Part shown: positions 1-10,571 of the stretch, piece by piece
Layout: each line of letters begins with the position of its first letter
Position numbering within the stretch: the first letter of the stretch is position 1
NCBI GenBank assembly: GCA_022432975.1
Contig: CM039515.1
Coordinates: 15,564,583-15,628,582, forward strand
Direction: 5' to 3'
DNA from: Begonia masoniana
Taxonomy: Eukaryota; Streptophyta; Magnoliopsida; Cucurbitales; Begoniaceae
Length of the DNA stretch: 64,000 bases
The notes under the pieces: generated by a model
What the model was told of the DNA's origin: nothing
What the model saw: only the letters and a program-made list of their open reading frames with translations
Databases searched by the model: none
Made by a program: the position numbers and the translations under genes

Positions 1-1874
1 AGTACTTCCTCGGACATTAGGTGCAAAATTCAAGGGCACGGTAGGTCTGGCGTGGGAGAAACGGGCTGCGGCGGTCTCGCTGGGAATCGGACAAAGGGAA
101 TTGGCAGATGAAGAATGTTCTTTGAACATCAGGAGCAAAATTCAAGGGCACGGGAGGACTGGCGTGGGAGGAACTAGCTACGGCGGTCTCGGTAGGCCTC
201 TGACAATGGGAATTGGCGGACAAAGAATGTCGGGTGCGACCATACGAGCACAATTAGACCAGATTGCATCAAAACTCCAAAGTTAATAGTACTTTGGCGA
301 GAGTAGTACTATGTTGGGTGACCACTTTGGAAGTCCTCGTGTTATACCCCTTTTTTTGACCGAGTACTTCCTCAGACATCAGGAGCGAATTCAATGGCAC
401 GGGAGGTCTGACGTGGGAGGAACGGGCTGCGGCGGTCATAGTGGGCATCAGACAAAGGGAATATGCGGACAAAAAATGTCAGGTGCGACCATACGAGAAC
501 TAATGCATCAGATTCCATCAAAACTCCGAAGTTAAAAGTGCTTCGACGAGAGTAGTACTAAGTTTGGTGACCACTTGGGAAGTCCTCGTGTTGCACACCT
601 TTGTTTAACCAAGTACTTCCTTGGACACCAGAAGCAAAATTCAATGGCACGGGAGGTCTGGCGTGGGAGGAACGGGCTGTGGCGGTCTCGCTGGGCATCG
701 GACAAAGGGAATTGGAGGACGAAGAATGTTTGGTGCAACCATACGAGTACTAATACACCAGATCCCATCAGAACTCCGAAGTTAAACTCGCTTCGGCGAG
801 AATAGTACTAAGTTGGGTCACCACTTAGGAAGTCCTCGTGTTGCACCCTTTTTTTTTTACCGAGTACTTTCTCATACATCAGGAGCAAAATTCAAGGGCA
901 CGGGAGGTCTGGCGTGGGAAGAACGGGCTGCGGCGATCTCGCTAGGCATCGGACCAAGGGAATTGGCGGACGAGAAATGTCGGGTGCAACCATACGAGCA
1001 CTAATGCACTGGATCCCATTAGAACTCCTAAGTTAAAAGTGCTTCTGTGAGAGTAGTACTAAGTTGGGTGACCACTTGGGAAGTCCTCGTGCTGCACCCC
1101 TTTTTTAACCGATTACTTCCTTGGATATCAGGAGTGAAATTTAATGGCACGGGAGGTCTAGCGTGGGAGGAACGGGCTGCGACGGTCTCGCTAGGCATCA
1201 GACAAAGGGAATTGGCTGACGAAGAATGTCGGGTGCAACCACACGAGCACTAATGCACCGGATCCCATCAGAACTCCAAAGTTAAAAGTGTTTTGCTGAG
1301 AGTAGTACTAAGTTTTGTGACCACTTGTTAAGTCCTCGTGTTGCACCCCTTTTTTTTACCAAGAACTTGCTTGGACATCAGGAGCAAAATTCAAGGGCAC
1401 GGGAGGTCTTGCGTGGGAGGAACGGGCTGTGGCGGTCTCGCTAGGCATAAGACAAAGGGAATTGGCGAACGGATAATGTTCCTCGGACATCAGGAGCAAA
1501 ATTCAAGGGCACGGGAGGTCTGCAGGGAGGAACGGGCTGCAGTGGTCTCGCTGGGCATCGGACAAAGGGAATTAGCAGACGAAGAATGTCGGGTGTGACT
1601 TTACGAGCACTAATGCACTGGATCCCATCAGAACTCCACAGTTAAAAGTGCTTCGGTGAGAGTAGTACTAAGTTGGGTGACCACTTGGGAAGTTCTTTTG
1701 TTGCACCCCTTTTTTTGACCGAGTACTTCCTCGGACGTCAGGAGCGAAATTCAATGGCACGGGAGGTCTGGCGTGGGAGGAACGGGCTGTGGCGGTCTTG
1801 CTAGGCATCGGAAAAAGGGAATTGGCGGACGAAGAAAGTCGGGTGCGACCATACAAGCACTAATGCACTGGATC
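1..1874 (+). repeat. tandem array of variant 5S rRNA-derived repeats
   Basis: Seven 5S-like segments lie in direct repeat, starting near 232, 481, 730, 982, 1231, 1591 and 1841, with a period of about 250 bp (about 119 bp 5S-like plus about 130 bp spacer). Each runs from a GGGTGCGACCATACGAGCAC-like start to TTGCACCCC followed by a T run, the usual pol III stop. All copies share the same departures from ordinary plant 5S RNA in the A-box region (AAAAGTGCTTCGGCG rather than AAGCGTGCTTGGGCG) and at the C box (GACCACTTGGGAAG). They therefore look like an amplified variant family, not the working rDNA locus. The spacer is internally doubled before the first unit and between units five and six, giving a 360-bp period there. 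The last unit is cut at 1874 by an LTR. Confidence 0.85.
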
Positions 1875-3241
1875 TGATATAGCCCTAACCTGCAAGAAAA
1901 TGTTTAGAGCTTAGAGGGGATCGTTAGCTCCTCAGAATGGCAAGTATTGGCCGAGAAAAATACAAACTTGCAAGATGAACTTGAATGACCAAATGTACTT
2001 AGATGAAAATGAAATTTTATACGATGTTAGTGGAGTGAGTGAGGTGTGTGATAGTGGAAGGCATGGTCCTGATTCGTTGAGAAGAAAAAGATATGCAAAA
2101 ACTTCAAGAATCGGCCAATTGGTAAGTTTTTGAAGCCTTTGGCAATAGTTGCTTCCAAGGAAGACAACTCGACTCTTGAACACGGTTTGGGGCCACTTCT
2201 TGTTGTTTTCCACTCCCAAAGAGATGGAGAAGAAGATGGCTAAATAACCCTTGCAAGCTACCAAGCTAGAAGGGAGTGGTGGGGCCGCAACCCCTCGGTT
2301 TGTGCAAACCGAGCAAACCTTGAGGTTTCTTCAAACTCCTTCAACCATGGAAGGGAAATTCGTGCATGCTCCTTAAAATCAGTCCAAAAAACTTACAATC
2401 ACTAATTACCATGCTTTTATAGACCTATGGATGGCTTGGATGTGATTCAAAAAGTGGTCTTCAAAATGGTGTAGTCGTTGGATCTTGAAGATAGCTTGGA
2501 TGGCTGAGATGAGTTTGGTCTTCTTGATCCAATGGTTGAGTGATAACCATGTCATCAATCCTTGGAACTCTTCTTTGGTACCTCTCCTAATGCCAAGTAA
2601 GCTTAGTCACATGTTGGAGTGGTCCCCTTCTCCTTTTGGAATTTGACCAAGTACAAGTGGTCCCCCCATTTGGAGTGTGATGTTTCCCTTTTGCAAGCTC
2701 CTTCCTTTTACTTAGAAAAATCTAAACAAGAAGTTTCCTTGCCATGGCACACCTCCTTGAAGTCTTCCATTTGGCAAAGTCGTCATTTCATGCTTTGGAT
2801 GTGGTGGCAATACCATGTATGCTCGGTTTGGTGCCTTTAGCGCTTTATTGGTGTGGCAAAGCATGTGTTGGGCTTTTGTGCCATTTTTGTACAACCAATC
2901 CAAGCCACCATCTATTCCTAACCACACACCCTAGCATTCATCTAATGCATGCATGCAACTATATGACTAATGTTTGCCAAAATTACATAAAGGCTAGAGT
3001 TTGCCAACAAAATACAAAGTATAAAAAAAACATGGTTACATTAATTTGTCATTTGGGAAGACAAATTCCCTCTTGATTTTCATCCATGCTTTCCATGCAA
3101 GGTTAAGCCTTGTGCTTAAGCTTCCACTCCAATCCTTCAAAGAAGTCTTTACCTACAAAAGAAATAAAATTGTAAGTAATTAAATTATGTAAAGTTTGGG
3201 CCTTGCTTTTGGATTGAGTGAGTGGGCCTCGAGGCACATCA
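1875..3241 (-). repeat. 3' LTR of element 1
   Basis: About 1367 bp, running on the minus strand from TGATGTGCCTCGAGG (at 3241) to ...GGGCTATATCA (at 1875). The U3 end was set by comparison with element 2, whose LTR start TGACATGCC is fixed by a target-site duplication. A purine tract directly precedes it. Its first 280 bp or so also encode the end of the X reading frame, described separately. Confidence 0.7.
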
Positions 3242-4131
3242 TCCTCTCTGGGTGATTGAGGATTTGACCTCAAATCTAATGGTTGGCCCGATCCAAAATT
3301 TACTTCTACCCTTTTCAATTTGTAAAATGGCCATGCAAGTGGTTTGTGGCCACACAATGCATGAGGGTCAATATATCTTACTCCCTTGGTTTCCTTAAGC
3401 CATTTACCTTGGCTAGATAATATTTTAGGTCTTTCAATCCCTTTAGGACTTTTGGGCTTTGATCCACTAGGGCCTCTAAGGGTGGCATCTACAAAGAAAG
3501 TATGCTCATTGGGTATAAAATTAGGTCAAGAGTTTGTCCTCATTAGGGGAATGACTTTAATTCCTACTTTAGGGAAGTTAGAGTTCTCCAAATAACGTTC
3601 ATAGGCTGAGGTCACTTTAAGTTCAATGCTCACCTTCCTAGGTGAAAGCATATGGTCAACAATCACTAAGGTGGACTCATATTTCTCCATTTGACTTACT
3701 AAATAATCGACTACTAAGGGAAAAATTGAGTCACTAAGCATAATGATAAATAATTGTAATCCATTGAGCCACCAATAAATAGTTTGAGCATAATATTCCA
3801 ATAATTCCTCACAAATTATCCTTTTTAGGTTTAGCTCAATTCTAAAGTGTAATTCACCAAAATTCGAGGTATGCTCTAAAAATCCTAAGTGGTGTGACAT
3901 GGATACTCCATCATAAAAGGGATCCTCAAATAAAAGATTTTTAAAATTAATTAGTTTACTAAGAGGTATTCCTTTTATGGCATTGTATAAGCTTTCCTCT
4001 AAAAACTTAAGAGGGTGTAGTTTCATCAAAAGGAACAAAGAGTGAATAAGGGAAAGTTTAGCAATGTTGTGTCCATATGGCAACTTATCACTTAAAATCT
4101 TATGGTCTTTATTCCAACCAACTTTAAATAT
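3042..4131 (-). pseudogene. X reading frame of element 1, broken, running into U3
   Basis: Downstream of gag, in the same frame as the 5316-4132 gag frame, an unrecognised protein-like frame runs from 4131 to about 3103, interrupted only by TGA at 3526. It continues to TGA near 3042 after one TAA at 3103. It is leucine- and isoleucine-rich and shows no match I can name to RT, integrase, RNase H or envelope domains. Residues around the polypurine tract read DLRSNPQSPREDDVPRG. The LTR begins inside this motif, and the frame then passes through the U3 segments FVGKDFFEGLEWKLKHKA and DENQEGICLPK. Element 2 carries the related DLRSNP and GKIYEEGL...ICLP. The function is unknown. Confidence 0.6.
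3242..3254 (-). other. polypurine tract of element 1
   Basis: On the minus strand CACCCAGAGAGGA directly abuts the LTR start. The same purine tract lies at the same place in element 2 (14623-14635). Confidence 0.6.
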
Positions 4132-5620
4132 CTAAGTAATTAAGGTGTTTGGTGGAATGAATCTAGGCATTATATCACTTAAGGGCTTCCTTGACATATC
4201 ATTCTTTGAATTTAGTTTAAGGGTGCTAGGATGCCTTAAGGTCCTTGAAAGATCATTTTCTTCTTTTGTCAATGAGGTAAGAATAAAAAAGTCGTTTCTT
4301 TCTAATGCATAATGATCTTTCTTGGTTTGGATTATAAAGGGGTCAAGGGAACTCTCATTCAATTGGTAGATCTCTAATTGGGTTTGGAAAATAGGGATAT
4401 ATGCATATATTGCATCAAAGGGTTCCTCTATAGCATAGGTCAATTTCTCAAAGTCCTTTGCTAAACTATTCTCCCTAGGGCTCACAACAAATGGATTATA
4501 CCAAACGTTAACCTCTTGAGTTCCTAAATGTTGGAATTTCTCAAATTTGTACTCTACCTCTAGGGTTTGTAAAACTTCTATAGTTTCCACTATGAGCTCA
4601 CTTTCTTCCTCTAAGAGAGATTTCTCAAAAAGCTTAAGAATTCCAAAATCTTCAATGGAATCGATTGGTTGGGATTCTATTTCTAGGGTCTTAAAGGATT
4701 TTATGGCTTTTTCCATAAGCTCATATTTATCCTCTAGAAAGGATTCTTCAAATAAAGTCTTGATTCCAAATTCTTCTATGCACTTAGTTAGAGTGAGGGA
4801 TACTACAATGTTTTCTCTAAAATTTATCATTGGTTCATTGTCCCTTTTTTCATAAGAGTTATCATCTAGTCCAAGCAATGGTCCTTCCATGGAAAAGATG
4901 ATTTCCTCTTCTAACCTTTCCTCTTCCTCCTCGCTTAAGGATTCTTCTTTATCCATTAATTCTCCTTCCTCCTTACTTATGATTTCAACTAACTCATCCT
5001 CCTTCTCACTTAAGGTTTCCTCCATAATTTTGGTTTGAGTTTTGATAAGGGAAGGGGGCGGTTCACACGATATTAAGGTAGGCCGAGGGTTGTACTCCTT
5101 TTGATAGGGATTTGGGGAGTTTGGCTTATACCAAGGATCATAGTTTTGCTCTTGTGTACATGGCACAAATTTCCTTTTCATTAGAGCCTTCGTTGCTTTC
5201 CAAGTACAAATTTCTTCCTCACCATTTCTCCTCCTTTTCGCTAGAAGATTATCCAACCAATAACTAGCATAATCGGTTAGTTTCTTAGAGGCTAACTTTA
5301 TCTTTCCTTTCTCCAAATAATCCTAAAAAAAAGTACTCTTCAACTGATTTAATCCAAGAGTAATACTCATTACTATCTAAGGTTCCTCTAAAATAAGGTA
5401 TGTCAAAAGGTTTATCAACTTCATGATGACCATTGGAAGTTCTAGGGTTTAACCTTCTTGGGGATTTAGTTTTTCTCTTTGGTGTGGTTCTTGGTGAAGG
5501 TTTCTCATGGTAGTTTGGGAGAATATTATCCATAACAAATCTTAGGCTTTGATTTAGGTCCTTAACTTGTTGGCCTAGGTCACTATACTCTTTTGTTAAA
5601 CCTCGGAGTTGTCCTTGCAT
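4132..5620 (-). pseudogene. gag-like reading frame of element 1 with acidic extension, frameshifted
   Basis: Two overlapping open segments, 5620-5285 and 5316-4132, lie in different frames and together form a Ty3/gypsy-type gag. The first has a short coiled start, then FDIPYFRGTLDSNEYYSWI, the typical beginning of the retrotransposon gag domain. The second continues with YASYWLDNLLAKRRRNGEE and a TW..KALMKRKFVP segment, the usual gag core. No CCHC zinc knuckle or protease follows. Instead there is a region of about 250 residues dominated by Glu, Asp and Lys, ending LIT before a TAG stop. The frameshift and stops argue that this copy is dead. Which gypsy lineage it comes from is unclear. Confidence 0.65.
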
Positions 5621-7287
5621 ATCATGGCTCGGTTTAGTGGCTCTAGTCCCTCGACTTGATTCAAGGCTTAAGTTTAGGTTTGGTCCATGGACAATTGGCT
5701 CTCGGTTTGTTTGGATTTTTGGGGCCTTGAGTGGGCCATAAGTGCTCCTACTTCTAGTGGCCGTCTAGTGAATTCAAGGTTAAGAAATTAGCAACTACAA
5801 GTCATAAAAACAACAATTACCAACCAACAATGATCATAAAACAACTTAATAAGTCCTAAACAGAAAAATACACAAATCAACTCCAAAAATCATGAAATTT
5901 TAACAGTAGTTAATTAACATAGTGAGTGACATGCTGTTAAAATTTCAAGTGTAAATTCTGTGTAATCATCAATTTGTGTAACAAACAAAATAGACACAAA
6001 GATAAAAAAATTAAAATAAAAATTTCTGCTCTTGGTTTTAAAATTTCATGCAAGATTTTGATATTTAAGCCAACTTTCATGCTTGGGTATTCATCCAAGT
6101 ATTAAACAATATTTTAGCAACAAAATCACTTATTTGAAAGGTAATATTCAGTATAAATTTCGTGGCTAACATTCATTTTCAGCAAGGTGCATTGTGGTCC
6201 CAACAATCAACATCAACTTTACCAAATTTGTTCACTCAAAAAACTGTTTTTTCAAACGTGTGTTTTATTTTACCCAAAACAACATATAATTTGAATTTTA
6301 ATGCCAAACACTCCACAATGAACACATGCTTCAGCTGAAGATTAAGTTAACTCAAGCCTAGATGATTAATATGCTCGGATTTATGTAGAAAAACATATCA
6401 CAAATAAAAACAGCAAGTGCTAATAACTAAAATCAATTTTGATGCATTTTAGGCCTCGGTTTTGTGATAAGTTCATAACCAATTTGCATACATCTTTTAC
6501 CAAACTTAATACTCATACTTTATCAAGGAATAACAGCAACATTCAATAAAAGAAAGTTTGATTTAGTTCAATGCAAAGTTTGAATTAAGTGTCATGCTAA
6601 TCGGCTAACAATAACAACAACAAACAACTTTTGTGCTTACTTTTACTCTCTGTTTTTAGCAAGCTTAATCCCTAAATTTTCATGTCATCTTAAACAGATC
6701 AAATATCAATATGTTAACATTCATTAGCAAGAGAATAACGTAAATAAAACATACTCAAAAAGCGTTACAAATAGTGGCCAAATTTTGGACAAATCGGGTG
6801 TTCAAGTGGTGCATTAATCGGTCATGTCCATTAGTTACAAAATGAGCGCCAATCATGAGCAACCAACTCAAACAGCAAGCCAATCACAATATTTAGAGTT
6901 TATATTAATGAAGGGAACATGCTCTTTTGATGGCTGGAAAAGGGATAACACAGAAGCACAAGTGGCAACACAAAAGAGGAAATAAAAACAGCAAGTACTA
7001 AAAGTAGTTAGCAAATGTTTAACTAAAAGAGGAAGCTATTTGCAGCACAAAAATGGTGAAGAAAATAAGCTAGAAACTCATGCTCAAGTATGCTAACTTC
7101 GATTAAAACAAGATAGGGGTGGTCTTTAGTGAAAACAAATCAATAAAAACAAGAAAAACTAAGCAAACATACAAAACCACAAAAGATGAATCAAGTAACC
7201 CGGTTTTGAGCAATCGGTTTTGGACAACCAAATGGGTTTGGGGAACCAAACCAACTTGGTTTCCAGCACCCTAAGGGAGCTAGCCAA
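5621..7287 (-). other. untranslated leader of element 1
   Basis: AT-rich, with no open frame worth calling on either strand. By position it is the transcribed leader between the primer binding site and gag. A comparable long leader (10572-11954) is present in element 2. Confidence 0.5.
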
Positions 7288-7299
7288 GCTCTAATACCA
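7288..7299 (-). other. primer binding site of element 1 (initiator Met tRNA)
   Basis: Minus strand TGGTATTAGAGC lies two bases inside the LTR end. It differs by one base from TGGTATCAGAGC, the complement of the 3' end of plant initiator Met tRNA. Confidence 0.7.
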
Positions 7300-7301
7300 C
7301 T

Positions 7302-7583
7302 TGATATAGCCCTAACCTGTAAGAAAACGTTTAGAGCTTAGAGGGGATCGTTAGCTCCTCGGAATGACAAGTAATGGCCAAGAAAAACACAAACTTACAA
7401 GATGAACTTGAATGACCAAATGTGCTTAGATGAAAATGAAATTTTATATGATGTGAGTGCAGTGAGTGAGGTGTGTGATAGTGGAAGGCATGGTCCTGAT
7501 TCGTTGAGAAAAGAAAGATATGCAAAAACTTCAAGAATCGGCCAATAGGTAATGTTTTGAAGCCTTTGGCAATAGTTGCTTCG
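7302..7583 (-). repeat. truncated 5' LTR of element 1
   Basis: Matches 1875-2155 closely (a few percent different by eye) and stops inside ATAGTTGCTTC, where inverted 5S-like sequence takes over. The shared bases CGAAGCAC at the junction leave the exact breakpoint uncertain by several bases. Confidence 0.8.
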
Positions 7584-8065
7584 AAGCACTTTTAACTTCG
7601 GAGTTCTGATGGGATCCGGTGCATGAGTGCTCGTATGGTCGCACCCGACATTCTTCGTCCGGCAATTCCCTTTGTTCGATGCCCAACGAGACCGCCGGAG
7701 CAAGTTCCTCCCACGCCAGACCTCCCATGCCATTGAATTTTGCTCCTAATGTCCGAGAAAGTACTCGGTCAAAAAAATGGGTGCAACACGAGGACTTCCC
7801 AAGTGGTCACCCAACTTAGTACTACTCTCGCCGAAGCACTTTTAACTTCGGAGTTCTGATGGGATCCAGTACATTAGTGCTCGTATGGTCCGACATTTTT
7901 TGTCCGCCAATTCCCTTTGTCCGATGCCCAGTGAGACCGCCGCAGCCCGTTCCTTACACGCCAAACCTCTCGTGCCTTTGATATTGACTCCTGATGTTCG
8001 AGGAAGTACTCGGTCAAAAAAAGGGGTGTAACACAAGGACTTCCCAAGTGGTCACCCAACTTAGA
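7583..8065 (-). repeat. inverted block of the variant 5S-derived repeat
   Basis: One 5S-like segment cut at 7583, one nearly full one (about 7779-7890, lacking its first bases) and one 3' piece (8023-8064) lie on the minus strand. They carry the same diagnostic A-box variant (TAAAAGTGCTTCGGCG) and the same spacer as 1-1874. The block ends at a junction with an unrelated LTR fragment. Confidence 0.8.
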
Positions 8066-8483
8066 TTCATACCTAGGGTCGAAGAAGGAGAATGAAACGT
8101 GAAGAAAATTGTGTCGTCGGAGGAGTTCTCGTCGTTGGAAGAGGAACGCACGAGGGAGGAGAAGAAGTCGCCTGGAAAAGTGGAAGAGAAGTGGAGTTCG
8201 CGTGAGGAGGAAGAAGAAATAGGGGTTTTTTTGTGTTTTTATAAAATTGGTTTGTCAATTTACCAACTTACCCTTCTGTTGAATTTCCATTTGCTTCGTT
8301 ACTTATCTCGTTATTTAGCTAACGATCCAATTTCTCCAAATTTTCATATTTCACCATAAATTCCAATTTAATATTAAAGCTCCATTAAAACCTTTCGTTC
8401 GCAAAACGGACTTAATCTGACGTATTTACAAAAATACCGTTTATATTAGAATAAAATAAAATCCCGTAAAACCGGGTGTTACA
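8066..8483 (-). repeat. LTR fragment related to the solo LTR at 54418-56853
   Basis: Shares its course with 56447-56853: a GAAACGTGAAGAA block, a GGAGGA-rich stretch, TTCGTTCGCAAAACGGACTTAAT and the terminal CGTAAAACCGGGTGTTACA. Only one end is present, so it is a truncated LTR. Its orientation is inferred from the minus-strand Tekay copies, in which the TGTTACA end is the U3 end. Confidence 0.65.
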
Positions 8484-9099
8484 TTTACAGTCTTTCCATA
8501 AATAATTGGTCGGACTGAAATATCCCATTTGAACCTCTTTTTCCATTCCTCACTTCAAAAATCGATCGAGAAGTAACCAGGTGGTGGTCGAAGCATTTCG
8601 GCCGGAGGACCTTGTGACGAAGATCCTGGCCGGTTTGATGGTGGTCCTCGGTTTGAGGGGCCAGCTTGTGTAGAAGGGTGAGGATATTTGAACGATATTT
8701 TGGGGTCTATTGCCTCAGATTTTCAGAAAAAATGGCTCGAATTTTGGGAGAATTTTCAGATTTTCGGCAATAACAGGCTTGGGTTTGAGGATTTTCGGCT
8801 TTTAGAAGGGTCGGGTTTGGGATTTTCAGAGATTAGAAGACTCGATTTTAGGGGATTTGGATTTTCGGTTATATTACCGGTAGATTTTGAGGTTCTCGAC
8901 GCTGAGGATTTTGGGCTTTCAGAAGGCTCGGGTCTGAGGATTTCTCGACGTTGAGGGGCCGATTCTTGCGATTCTTGCAATTTTCAGAAAAAATCGAAAA
9001 CTTCACCCTTCTCTTCTCTCGGTTTCAGAATGCGGAGGGCGAACAGGGGGCCGAAATTTTAAATAACAACGACAATTTGGCCCCCGCGTTAAATTTTAT
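8484..9099. other. intergenic, imperfect TTTTCGG/TTTCAG-rich repeats, no gene seen
   Basis: Around 8700-8950 short GGATTTTCGG, TTTTCAGA and GAAGGGTCGGG words recur irregularly, giving open frames on both strands. Nothing resembles a known protein, and I treat the frames as by-products of the repetition. Confidence 0.4.
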
Positions 9100-9295
9100 G
9101 CCCCTTGTGTTTAGAACTAGGGCAAATGTGGGGGACCGAGTTAGAATTTCGGCCCCTCGTGTTTAGAACTAGGGCGAATGCGGGGGGTCGAGTTAGAATT
9201 TCGGCCCCTCACGTATAGAACATGGAAAAATCAGCGGGGCCGAGTTTGAAATTAGGCCCCCCGCATTAAATTATCTACGAAACACGGGGGGCCGA
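9100..9295. repeat. GC-rich 52-bp tandem repeat
   Basis: Three consecutive 52-bp units start at 9100, 9152 and 9204, each beginning GCCCCT and ending in GAGTT...GAAATTA/TTTCG. A partial fourth begins at 9256. The repeat is interrupted at 9296 by the insertion of element 2. Related GGGGCCGA-rich sequence resumes at 25030. Confidence 0.75.
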
Positions 9296-9296
9296 T

Positions 9297-10556
9297 TGAC
9301 ATGCCTCGTGATGCGTATTAAAAGAAACTTAGTAAAATCTCGTGTTTTATCTAAATTCTCCACTTATTACGTGCTTTTATTTTTGTAGGAAAAATTTATG
9401 AGAAAGGACTGCATATGAATCGCTTGGAGGAGTCATCACTTAGTCCAATGGGAATTTGTCTTCCCGGGCCCTATTTTTGTAATTTTTATTTTTGAACTTA
9501 TTTGGCATATATTCGCCTTTATTGTAAGGATTTTATAATTGCATTTCATGCATTAGATTGTGTGGTTAGGGTTAGATGTATGTTGGTGGATTATGGGTTG
9601 AAGAATTTCAACTCAAATATTCAAGGAAAAAGTCTACAACAAATGGAGCCCAAAGGAATCCTGACCCAAAGAAGAGCCCACATTTAAAGGTATGATTTTG
9701 CAAGTACAAGAGTTAGTGGCAACATGGATTGATGATGTGGCAAGATTCTCTCCATTGATCCCTTTAGGAATGACATTCATCTCCTCCCTAGGATGTGTGC
9801 TTGTTTGCTTTGATCTTGGTCATCCATCTTTTTTCATCCAATGGTCACCATTCATTCATCCTTATGGAAACCCTAATCCACCCTAAGATTTCTATAAATT
9901 CATGGCATTGGTGCATGTATGAAAATTTTTGCTCATTTATAAAATTTCTATTTCTCTACTCCAAGGTGGTTAGCCTTAGGTGTTTTTCCTTGGTTCTTTG
10001 AACCAAGTGGAGTAGCCCTCTATTATTAACTTAGTTTGGGTTGCTAAGTTAATTCTTACTCATTCCCTCGCCTTCTCCATTGGGAGTCGGAATTGAGGAC
10101 GAAAATCCCGGCCTACAGTGGTCGTTTTTCCTCTGAAAAAATCGTTTACCCGAGAGCTTAAACCGTAAGATCGCTCTACGGGTCCGCTAATGGTATTTCC
10201 ATTATTTTCATTTCCGCTTCACTTTCACACACATTCCCACCTTTAAATTCGGCCATCAATATCACACACTCCACCTTTATCTTCTTGTCATTTATTTCTT
10301 GTTATTATCATTCATCACTTCACCATTTCACACACTTTTCTCTTCATCTACTTTTCTATTTTCTTTCACATTTCATGCCTACATAATGCATATCATTCTC
10401 GGCCATCTCACATCCATATTACATTCATGCATTTTAGTTATATTTCTTGTCATTTTCTTCTCTTTATTTTAGAGTTTTGCATCACACTTACACCCGAGCA
10501 CATTTCTTACATTTTGTAGGTTATACATGGACCCTTCTCTAAGGGATTCCGTGTCA
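9297..10556 (+). repeat. 5' LTR of element 2
   Basis: 1260 bp, TGACATGCCTCGTG ... GATTCCGTGTCA, followed two bases later by a primer binding site. An inner TGTCTTCCC at 9457 could be mistaken for the LTR start, but homology to the 3' LTR begins exactly at TGACATGCC and the flanking duplication agrees. Confidence 0.82.
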
Positions 10557-10558
10557 AG

Positions 10559-10571
10559 TGGTATCAGAGCC
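10559..10571 (+). other. primer binding site of element 2 (initiator Met tRNA)
   Basis: TGGTATCAGAGCC begins two bases after the LTR. It is an exact match to the usual plant initiator Met tRNA primer site. Confidence 0.85.

Larger units (their letters stand above)
1875..7583 (-). mobile_element. pol-less LTR retrotransposon, element 1
   Basis: An LTR at 1875-3241 and a truncated LTR at 7302-7583 share a common end starting TGATATAGCCCTAACCTG. They flank a minus-strand interior with a primer binding site, a gag-like reading frame and a long unrecognised reading frame. No reverse transcriptase, RNase H or integrase motif can be found in any frame between the LTRs, so the element must have depended on another element for copying. 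The right LTR stops abruptly at about 7583 where inverted 5S repeats begin, so the element is rearranged at that side. No target duplication can be shown. The same family occurs at 9297-25029, 36950-38155, 60210-61399 and 61908-63080. Confidence 0.8.

Noticed and set aside
1..1874. Functional 5S rRNA genes
   Set aside because: All units share changes in the A-box and C-box regions and carry further individual mutations. Transcription cannot be excluded, but there is no reason to call them working genes.
1..1874. Cassandra-type TRIM elements (5S inside LTR)
   Set aside because: The array has a plain 250-bp period with no LTR-interior-LTR alternation, no primer site and no polypurine tract.
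9457..10556. LTR starting at TGTCTTCCC
   Set aside because: Homology with the other LTR and the CCGAT/CCGAG flanks place the start at 9297.
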